From JAYQUR01 sp038133505 (GTDB lineage: Bacteria > Pseudomonadota > Alphaproteobacteria > MPNO01 > UBA830): a DNA stretch of 19,451 nt. Below, one piece after another: positions 14,057-19,451 of the stretch (its first letter is position 1; every line of letters starts with the position of its first letter). The DNA lies in assembly GCA_038133505.1 (NCBI GenBank), contig JAYPTI010000046.1, forward strand, positions 1-19,451, in the 5' to 3' direction. Made by a program: the position numbers and the translations under genes. The notes under the pieces are model-generated. The model worked only from the letters and a program-made list of their open reading frames with translations, ran no database searches and was not told the DNA's origin.

Positions 14057-14302
14057 GCGGAACGGGGAAATATCCTGTCGTGGTTCGATGCCGTTCTGAA
14101 TGCCGATGTGTCTTCCGATTTGTTCTCCGACGCAGGCGCGAACGATCTTCAGATGATCGACCCGGGAGGACTGAACGGCAAGGGCGTTCCGCTCAGCGCG
14201 CCCGTACCCGATTTCTGCGGCAACCGTTTCGACATCGGGAGCGCGACGGTCGGCCCGTTCCGCAACGACGCCACGTCGCGCTGCCGCCCGGTGCTTCCCT
14301 AG
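14057..14302 (+). pseudogene. C-terminal remainder of the beta-helix protein after the in-frame stop
   Basis: Directly after TAA 14054-14056, the same frame reads 81 codons to TAG 14300-14302. The text is protein-like: NILSWFDAVLNADVSSDLF, NDLQMIDPGGLNGKG, PDFCGNRFDIGSATVGPF, then CRPVLP. A final DFCG-x-R-x-D-I-G-A-type segment is common at the end of beta-helix proteins from this kind of locus. There is no ATG at the start of the segment. GTG 14108 is the first ordinary start, with no good ribosome site. It is therefore best read as the detached end of one 496-residue protein, separated by a nonsense codon or a sequence error. Confidence 0.7.
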
Positions 14303-14356
14303 GGCCGAGAGCGCCCGACTTCCCGCAATCCCCCAAAATTCCCGGTTTATCGGGGC

Positions 14357-14384
14357 TTGGTTCCTCTGCTATGGTGATCATAAG
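14357..14384 (+). promoter_or_regulatory. Possible promoter of the TRAP-TAXI operon
   Basis: TTGGTT (14357-14362) and CATAAG (14379-14384) are 16 nt apart, each matching consensus at 4 of 6. They lie about 53 nt upstream of the TAXI start in the 134-bp gap after the beta-helix gene. No other regulatory structure is obvious in that gap. Confidence 0.3.
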
Positions 14385-14436
14385 CGCACCCGAAACGAAA
14401 GCGCTTGTAACAACAGATAGAGCTAGGGAGCACGTT

Positions 14437-15447
14437 ATGTCTCATCGCGTACTTAAGGCGGCCGTCATTGCCGCCGCCGTCGGCGCATTCACGTTCAGCG
14501 CCGGCTCCGCCGATGCGAAGCTCAAGCGCATCACCATCGGCACCAACCCGCAGGGTTCGACCTACTTCCTGCTGGGCAGCGGCTTCGCCAAGCTTCTCCA
14601 GGAGAAGATGGGCGTACGGTCGAACGCGCAGCCCCACGCCGGCTCGTCGGTCTACCTGCCGCTGATGGAAGCCGGCGAAATCACTCTCGGCCTCAACTCG
14701 TCGCTTGACTCGGGCATGGCGTGGAACGCCGTGGCCCCTTACAAGGCGGCGACCAAGAAGGTGCGCTCCATCGCGCGCGTCTGGATCCTTCCCTACATGT
14801 ACATGACCAAGGAAGATTCGGGCATCAAGACGGTCGCCGACCTCAAGGGCAAGCGCGTGGTCATCGATTTCAAGACCAACGTCTCGCTCGGCCAGGCCAA
14901 CCGCACGATCCTCGCAACGGCGGGGCTGACCGACAAGGACGTCACGCCGGTCGAGTCCGGCGGCGTCGTCGCCAGCATCGCCATGGTCGTCCAGGGCCGC
15001 GTCGATGCGGCGCCGATCGCGACCGGCATGCCGCAGATGCGCAAGGCGCACGCGACCGTGCCAAACGGCCTGCGCATCCTCTCGCTCGGCCCGCAGGGCA
15101 CCGACGAGTTCATGGGCAAGGGCATGTCCGGCCTCTACACCACGGTGGAAAAGCCGTCGAAGCGTAAGCCGTTTGTCCGCCAGGAGACCAAGATCGCCGC
15201 GTTCGATTCCTACCTGAACGCCGGCACCGCCGTCTCCGACGAGGACGCCTATCAAATGGCCAAGGCGATATACGACAACTGGGCCGCGCTGCAGAAAGAC
15301 TATCCGCCGCTCCGCGGCACGCAGCAGAAGTACCTGGCCCCGCCGAACAACCCGATCCCGTATCACCCGGGCGCGGTCAAGTACTACAAGGAAGTCGGCA
15401 TCTACTCCGATGCCAACATGAAGAACGATGCGGGGCTGATGAAGTAA
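14437..15447 (+). CDS. TAXI-family TRAP transporter solute-binding protein
   Basis: This 336-residue periplasmic receptor captures a small organic acid and hands it to a TRAP permease driven by the Na+ or H+ gradient. A Sec signal peptide covers about residues 1-27 (cleavage after ADA). The mature protein begins with LKRITIGTNPQGSTYFLLGSGFAKLL, the usual TAXI opening. DLKGKRVVIDFKTN, ESGGVVASIAMVVQGRVDAAPI and YHPGAVKYYKEVGIY follow. The start at 14437 is favoured over longer open frames by the signal peptide and by GGGAG (14426-14430). It ends with TAA. The permease gene starts 50 nt downstream, so the two form an operon. The ligand is unknown. The neighbouring decarboxylase and cupins suggest an aromatic or related carboxylate. 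Confidence 0.92.
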   Translation: MSHRVLKAAVIAAAVGAFTFSAGSADAKLKRITIGTNPQGSTYFLLGSGFAKLLQEKMGVRSNAQPHAGSSVYLPLMEAGEITLGLNSSLDSGMAWNAVAPYKAATKKVRSIARVWILPYMYMTKEDSGIKTVADLKGKRVVIDFKTNVSLGQANRTILATAGLTDKDVTPVESGGVVASIAMVVQGRVDAAPIATGMPQMRKAHATVPNGLRILSLGPQGTDEFMGKGMSGLYTTVEKPSKRKPFVRQETKIAAFDSYLNAGTAVSDEDAYQMAKAIYDNWAALQKDYPPLRGTQQKYLAPPNNPIPYHPGAVKYYKEVGIYSDANMKNDAGLMK

Positions 15448-15497
15448 CCAGCCTGTATCGCTGACGACACGTAATTGGACGCGCAGGAGTAAACCCG

Positions 15498-17387
15498 ATG
15501 GAACGCATCAACGGGGTTCTCCTGCGCGTATGTCTTGCCGCCATTCCCGTCGTCGGGATCGGCTGGACTCTGGCCGTCACCGACTATTTCGGTTTCGCGC
15601 TGACCTTCCAGCAGGTCGTCGCCGTCATCCTCGGTCTCGCCTGCATGGCGGGCCTTCTCCGCTATCCCTATTTCGAGAAGCCCGGGCTTCTCGAGTTCGT
15701 GCTGTCCATCGCCGGCTTCCTGTGCTGGTTCTGGATGGCCTACAACTTCGAGGACTGGATCGTCACGGCGCACGAGCGCACGCCCGACAAGTGGGTTCCA
15801 GGCCTCATCGCGCTGCTCATCCTGATGGAGGGGCTGCGCAAGGCTGCCGGCAAGATCATCGCCGCTCTCGTCTGGGTCCTCGTAGCCTACGCTTTCCTGG
15901 GCGACATGCTGCCGGGCGTTCTCGAGGCGACGGTCTTCCCGCCGACCAAGACCATCACCTACTACTATGCCGACAATAACGGCGTGCCCGGCCTCGTCCT
16001 GCAGGTGGTCGTAAACCTCGTCCTCGCCTTCATCATCTTCGGCAAGCTGATGGAAGTCAGCGGCGGCACCGGCTTCCTCACCGATCTCGCGATGGGCTGG
16101 ATGGGCCATCGCCGCGGCGGACCGGCGAAGGTCGCCGTTATAGCGTCGAGCGCGTTCGGCACGATCTCCGGATCGACCGTCGGCAACATCATGTCGACCG
16201 GTATCGTCACCATCCCGCTGATGAAACGGACCGGGTTCAAACCGGAATATGCCGGCGCCATCGAAGCCGTGGCGTCCAACGGCGGCCAGATCGCGCCGCC
16301 GGTGATGGGCGCGACGGCGTTCATCATCGCCGAGTTCCTCGAAATCCCCTACCAGGACGTCGTCATTGCCGCAGCGATCCCGGCTCTGATTTATTTCGTC
16401 GTCCTGTTCATGCAGGTCGACGCGGTCGCCCGCCGGTTCCGCCTGCGCGGCCTCCCGAAGAACGAGCTGCCGATTGTCCTCGACGTCCTCAAGACCGGCT
16501 GGATATTCATCCTTCCGATCCTGATCCTGCTCTACTTCCTGTTCTGGCTCGGCTACCCGCCCGGCGTCGCCGCGCTTTATTCGGCAGCGAGTCTTGTCGT
16601 CCTGATGGTCGTCCGCGACCGCCGGCCGCCGACGCTGGAACACTGGAAAAGTTTCTTCTTCGGCAGCGGCGAGATCTTGGTTCCGCTGATCCTGATCGCG
16701 GGCGCCGCGGGCATCATTCTCGGCGTCATGAACTCGACCGGTCTCGCCTTCCAGCTGGGCCTCGTGCTTGCCCATCTGGGCGAGGAATACGGTGTCTTCG
16801 TCATGCTCCTGCTGACGTCGCTGATATGCATCATCCTCGGCATGGGCATGCCGACGGCGACCGTCTATATCGTGCTCGTCGCGGTGATCGGCCCGGCACT
16901 GATCAAGATGGGCCTCGTGCCGATCGGCGCGCACCTCTTCCTGTTCTATTTCGGCCTGATCAGCATGCTGACCCCGCCGGTCGCCATCGCGTCGATGGTC
17001 GCCGCCGAAATGGCAGGCGCCGACATGTGGAAGACAGGCCTGATCGGCATGCAACTCGCGGCAACCGCCTACCTGCTCCCGTATCTCTGGGCCTTCAATC
17101 CCGCCCTGGTGATGGAGGGCACCACCGTCGCGATCGTGATCGGCGTCTTCACCTGCCTTGCGGCGGGTATGCTGCTGGCGCACTCCGTCACCGCACTCGG
17201 TGCCGGCGGGGCGACCGGCTGGCTCTCGGCGATGGGAATGTATGCCGGCAGCCTCGTCGTCGGCTCGTCGACGATCTGGCTTGGCCCGGAATCGCCGCTG
17301 GCCGTCGTCGTGGGTCTCGCCGGGCTGGGCGTCGTCTATCTCGTCACCCGGCGCATCAAGGTCGTCGAACCCGCCCCGGCCGAATAG
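15498..17387 (+). CDS. Fused TRAP transporter permease (DctQM type)
   Basis: This 629-residue integral membrane protein combines the small (four-helix) and large (about twelve-helix) TRAP subunits in one chain, as usual for TAXI systems. Hydrophobic segments begin at about residue 7 and recur throughout. The large-subunit core carries AKVAVIASSAFGTISGSTVGNIMSTG, ASNGGQIAPPVMGATAFI and ILGMGMPTATVYIVL, repeated-half motifs that line the transport path. LTPPVAIASMVAAEMAG is also present. It would import the solute delivered by the TAXI protein encoded just upstream. The ATG at 15498 follows AGGAG (15486-15490 region). The gene is intact, ends in TAG and is followed after 45 nt by the double-cupin gene. 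The substrate is inferred only from context. Confidence 0.93.
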   Translation: MERINGVLLRVCLAAIPVVGIGWTLAVTDYFGFALTFQQVVAVILGLACMAGLLRYPYFEKPGLLEFVLSIAGFLCWFWMAYNFEDWIVTAHERTPDKWVPGLIALLILMEGLRKAAGKIIAALVWVLVAYAFLGDMLPGVLEATVFPPTKTITYYYADNNGVPGLVLQVVVNLVLAFIIFGKLMEVSGGTGFLTDLAMGWMGHRRGGPAKVAVIASSAFGTISGSTVGNIMSTGIVTIPLMKRTGFKPEYAGAIEAVASNGGQIAPPVMGATAFIIAEFLEIPYQDVVIAAAIPALIYFVVLFMQVDAVARRFRLRGLPKNELPIVLDVLKTGWIFILPILILLYFLFWLGYPPGVAALYSAASLVVLMVVRDRRPPTLEHWKSFFFGSGEILVPLILIAGAAGIILGVMNSTGLAFQLGLVLAHLGEEYGVFVMLLLTSLICIILGMGMPTATVYIVLVAVIGPALIKMGLVPIGAHLFLFYFGLISMLTPPVAIASMVAAEMAGADMWKTGLIGMQLAATAYLLPYLWAFNPALVMEGTTVAIVIGVFTCLAAGMLLAHSVTALGAGGATGWLSAMGMYAGSLVVGSSTIWLGPESPLAVVVGLAGLGVVYLVTRRIKVVEPAPAE

Positions 17388-17432
17388 CGCGCGCCGTTTG
17401 ACGCCGCGGGCATCGCACCCCATTTCGATCGT

Positions 17433-18116
17433 ATGGACCAGCAGATCAGCCTGAACGCCGATCTTTCGCAGCGCGCCGTCGTACGCACCGCCGACATGGA
17501 CTGGCAGCCGAGCCCGTCGCCGACGGTCTGGCGCAAGCGGCTTTATCTCGACGGGCCGGCCGAGGCGGGCATCGTCACCTCGGTCGTCCGCTACGACGCG
17601 GGCAGTTCGTTCCCGTCCCACAGCCATCCGGGCGGCGAGGAGATCTTCGTGCTCGAGGGCACGTTCTCCGACGAGCACGGCGACTATCCCCCCGGCAGCT
17701 ATCTCCTCAACCCCGACGGCACGTCGCACGCGCCGTTTTCGAAGGACGGCTGCACGCTTTTCGTCAAACTGCGCCAATATGCAGGCACCGGACGGATGCA
17801 GGTCCAGATGGACACGAACGTCCTCGACTGGCAGGAGCGCGCGGAAGGCACGATCTGGCAGAAGCCTCTCTATCGGCAGGGGGGATACAAGGAGTGGACG
17901 ATGCTGCTCAAGCTCGATCCGGGCGCAGAGAGCCAGCCGCACACACACCCGGGCGGCGAAGAGGTTTTCGTCATCGACGGTGCGTTCGCCGACGACGACG
18001 GTGTCTACCCGGCCGGCACCTGGACTCGGAGTCCGCCGGGCTCGGGCCACCGCATCTGGTCGGACGAAGGCGCGATCCTCCTTGTGCGGCTCGGCGGCAT
18101 CGGAGACCCGCGATGA
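17433..18116 (+). CDS. ChrR-like double-cupin metal-binding protein
   Basis: The 227-residue cytoplasmic protein is built from two tandem cupin domains that are internal repeats of each other. The first has HSHPGGEE (H63, H65, E69) with a later H99. The second has HTHPGGEE (H170, H172, E176) with H206. Both are followed by IFVLEG or VFVIDG and a YP-(A/P)-G-(S/T) turn. This is the cupin type found in the zinc anti-sigma factor ChrR, but the N-terminal anti-sigma helices of ChrR are absent, so a sigma-factor role is not supported. An enzyme or metal/ligand sensor is more likely. Its TGA overlaps the ATG of the next cupin gene (ATGA, 18113-18116), indicating translational coupling. It is probably part of the TRAP operon. 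Confidence 0.85.
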   Translation: MDQQISLNADLSQRAVVRTADMDWQPSPSPTVWRKRLYLDGPAEAGIVTSVVRYDAGSSFPSHSHPGGEEIFVLEGTFSDEHGDYPPGSYLLNPDGTSHAPFSKDGCTLFVKLRQYAGTGRMQVQMDTNVLDWQERAEGTIWQKPLYRQGGYKEWTMLLKLDPGAESQPHTHPGGEEVFVIDGAFADDDGVYPAGTWTRSPPGSGHRIWSDEGAILLVRLGGIGDPR

Positions 18117-18481
18117 CCCGCGAAGCGAAAATCGTCCGCCACGACGACGTCACGCTCGAAGAATTCCTCGGCGGCGCGACCTACCGCACGATCGTCGGCG
18201 ACGACGCCGGCTCGACGCCGGTCCGTTGCGGCATCCAGACCTCTCCCCCGGGCTACGCCACGCCCAACCATGCGCACCCCTACGACGAGGTTCTGACCGT
18301 GCTCGACGGCGAAGGCGAAGCCTGGATGGAGGGGCGCGAGGGCACCGTCGGTCTCGCGCCCGGCATGACCGTCGTCTTTCCGGCAGGCCTGGCGCACGGC
18401 TTCCGCGCAACCGGCGAGATGCCGCTCGTCACCTACGGCATCCACACCTCGCCCGACCGGATCGTCGAGATAAAAGACTGA
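18113..18481 (+). CDS. Single-domain cupin protein
   Basis: This encodes a 122-residue small cupin. The metal motif is HAHPYDEV (H53, H55, E59) and the second motif ends with PAGLAHGF (H95), so a full 3-His/1-Glu site is present. The protein could be a small dioxygenase, isomerase or decarboxylase, and the exact reaction is not readable. The ATG at 18113 overlaps the preceding stop by 4 nt. A longer open frame from 17894 is only the shadow of the double-cupin gene. It is the last gene of the rightward TRAP operon and is convergent with the next gene, only 12 nt away, with no clear terminator between them. Confidence 0.85.
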   Translation: MTREAKIVRHDDVTLEEFLGGATYRTIVGDDAGSTPVRCGIQTSPPGYATPNHAHPYDEVLTVLDGEGEAWMEGREGTVGLAPGMTVVFPAGLAHGFRATGEMPLVTYGIHTSPDRIVEIKD

Positions 18482-18493
18482 GGCTGTCGACCG

Positions 18494-19072
18494 CTACTTC
18501 GCCCCGACGTCGGCGGAGTTCTTACCCTCCCCCACCCGGTGCAGCGGCCGGCCCGAATCCGTGATCGCGATCACCACGACGATCTCGTCGGCGCGCGGTG
18601 CGTCGGGCAGCGAGACCTCCATCGCGTCGAAATGCGAAAAGGTCCAGACTTCTTCCTTGTGGTGCAGGGGGCAATCGATGGTCGTACCCGGCCCGCCGAT
18701 CTTCTTGGCCGACGGGATGATCGACGGCGCGGGACCGACCGCGGCGCGCAGCGGCTTGCCCATCGTCGGGTGCATGACGGCGGCGCCGTGCTCCTTCTCG
18801 CCTTGTTCGCCGATGATCGCCGCCTTGCCGAAGCTCTCCACCTGCTCCGGGCCGATGCCGAGCGCGTCCATGGCCCGGCGGCCGAGCAGATCGCCGAGCA
18901 GCGCGCCGGCCGCTTCCAGCTCCGAAAGATCCTCGGAATATCTCCCCGCGTAGGGATTCTCGATCACCGCGACGGCGGCGCATTGCCGCGTCGGCGGATC
19001 GACCGGCTGGCCGATCTCGGTAAGGGTTTCCTCGACGACGGTAACGATCTTGCGGATGACGGTGTCCGGCAT
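18494..19072 (-). CDS. 'Amino acid synthesis' family protein (PF06684-type)
   Basis: This 192-residue cytoplasmic protein resembles the poorly characterised family annotated as amino acid synthesis protein. The visible family-like parts are IRKIVTVVEETLTEIGQPVD at the N-terminus, AAVAVIENPYAGRYSEDLSEL, GKAAIIGEQGEKEHGAAVMHP, IIPSAKKIGGPGTTIDCPLHHK and a late DEIVVVIAITDSGRPLHRVG. The biochemical role of the family is not established, despite its name. The ATG at 19072 has a good GGGGAGAG site upstream. The longer frame starting at 19189 would overlap the divergent UbiD gene and adds no family-like sequence. It faces the cupin gene and is divergent from a UbiD-family gene across 86 bp. Members of this family often sit with oxidoreductases and decarboxylases of organic acid metabolism. 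Confidence 0.75.
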   Translation of the reverse strand: MPDTVIRKIVTVVEETLTEIGQPVDPPTRQCAAVAVIENPYAGRYSEDLSELEAAGALLGDLLGRRAMDALGIGPEQVESFGKAAIIGEQGEKEHGAAVMHPTMGKPLRAAVGPAPSIIPSAKKIGGPGTTIDCPLHHKEEVWTFSHFDAMEVSLPDAPRADEIVVVIAITDSGRPLHRVGEGKNSADVGAK

Positions 19073-19158
19073 GGCGCTCTCCCCTCGTGGCTCTGTTCCG
19101 GCGATTATGCCATGATCGCGGCTCCGTATGTAACGCACACCACCACCGGAAAATCGTC

Positions 19159-19451
19159 TTGGACCAGTCGATACGCACCTACCTCGCAAACCTCGAACAG
19201 CAGGGAGAACTCGTCCGCTTCGCGAAGAAGGTCGACCCGCACGAGAACCTCACCGCGATCGGCTGGAAGACTTACGACCGGCTCGGCAAGGCATCGCTGT
19301 TCGACAATCTGACGGGGTTTCCCGGCTGGCGCGCCTGCAACCAGATCATCACCGACCGCCGCAAGTGGGCGATCGGCCTCGGCGTTGAAGAGAACGACGT
19401 GATCGAGGCGTTCAATACGCGGGTGAGGACGCCCATCGACCCGGTCGAGGT
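19159..19451 (+). CDS. UbiD-family decarboxylase, 5' part (runs off the window)
   Basis: The first 97 residues are visible. They read as the start of a UbiD-type enzyme, which uses prenylated FMN to decarboxylate or carboxylate aromatic and unsaturated acids. The clues are SIRTYLANLEQQGELVRF, then VDPHENLTAIGW, KASLFDNLTGFPGWRACNQI and KWAIGLGVEENDVIEAF, in the order found in the family N-terminal domain. There is no ATG or GTG start. TTG at 19159 is the first suitable codon and gives the expected N-terminus, though the ribosome site is weak. The catalytic and prFMN-binding residues lie beyond the window. It is divergent from the PF06684-type gene and adjacent to a carboxylate-type transporter, which fits decarboxylation of an imported acid. 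Confidence 0.82.
   Translation, partial: MDQSIRTYLANLEQQGELVRFAKKVDPHENLTAIGWKTYDRLGKASLFDNLTGFPGWRACNQIITDRRKWAIGLGVEENDVIEAFNTRVRTPIDPVE

Noticed and set aside
14303..14356. CCCG/CGGG dyad before the TRAP operon as a terminator
   Set aside because: The stem has only four pairs and lacks a T-tract.
15402..18050. 882-codon open frame on the minus strand
   Set aside because: It runs antisense to the TRAP permease and double-cupin genes. Its Asp/Arg/His-rich, low-complexity translation is typical of GC-rich shadows.
19121..19136. TCCGTATGTAACG near the UbiD promoter, resembling the 12-bp operator
   Set aside because: Only the left half matches and the palindrome is lost, so it is too weak to add to the operator set.

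Overview
The window is about 65% GC by eye, with short intergenic gaps. Its content (PaaA-like di-iron protein, gentisate dioxygenase, TRAP-TAXI transporter, MarR regulators, UbiD, exosortase-type glycosyltransferase) suggests an alphaproteobacterium, probably Rhodospirillales-like and free-living. That placement is inferred from gene content and style only. I see no rRNA, tRNA, CRISPR array, transposase or integrase.

Layout. (1) 1-3461 is an aromatic-catabolism block. It holds a PaaA-type di-iron protein split by an in-frame TAA, an unrecognised 185-aa protein with a likely CTG start, a 4-hydroxybenzoyl-CoA thioesterase-type hotdog enzyme, a MarR regulator, a shared terminator, and a convergent gentisate 1,2-dioxygenase. 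The promoter region of the dioxygenase carries two copies of a palindrome built on TCCGTATACGGA. (2) 3654-9995 is an extracellular-polysaccharide block. It holds a GT4 glycosyltransferase lacking its C-terminus and joined out of frame to an asparagine-synthase-like gene, WecB (UDP-GlcNAc 2-epimerase), the decayed 3' part of a GT2 glycosyltransferase gene, a UDP-glucuronate 4-epimerase-type gene, and a secreted protein with C-type-lectin-like features. (3) 10023-11757 is a divergent pair: an LLM flavin monooxygenase and a second MarR regulator. A 19-bp stretch between them matches the gentisate-dioxygenase operator at 16 of 19 positions. (4) 11779-14302 returns to surface glycans, with a membrane GT2 glycosyltransferase followed by a membrane-anchored beta-helix protein, again interrupted by an in-frame TAA. 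(5) 14437-19451 is an acid-uptake and metabolism block: a TAXI binding protein, a fused TRAP permease, a double-cupin protein, a single-cupin protein, an 'amino acid synthesis' (PF06684-type) protein on the other strand, and the start of a UbiD-family decarboxylase.

How it may work together (inference). Blocks 1, 3 and 5 look like parts of a programme that imports and degrades aromatic or related acids. In block 1 a CoA-thioester ring oxygenation, a thioesterase and ring cleavage of gentisate could follow one another. Blocks 2 and 4 look like glycan synthesis and modification genes, several of them damaged. The most notable observations are the shared operator in blocks 1 and 3, the possible CoA-dependent route to gentisate with an unknown partner protein, and three separate genes each cut by a single in-frame TAA without a frameshift. 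Real gene decay, assembly or read error, and readthrough cannot be separated from this sequence alone.
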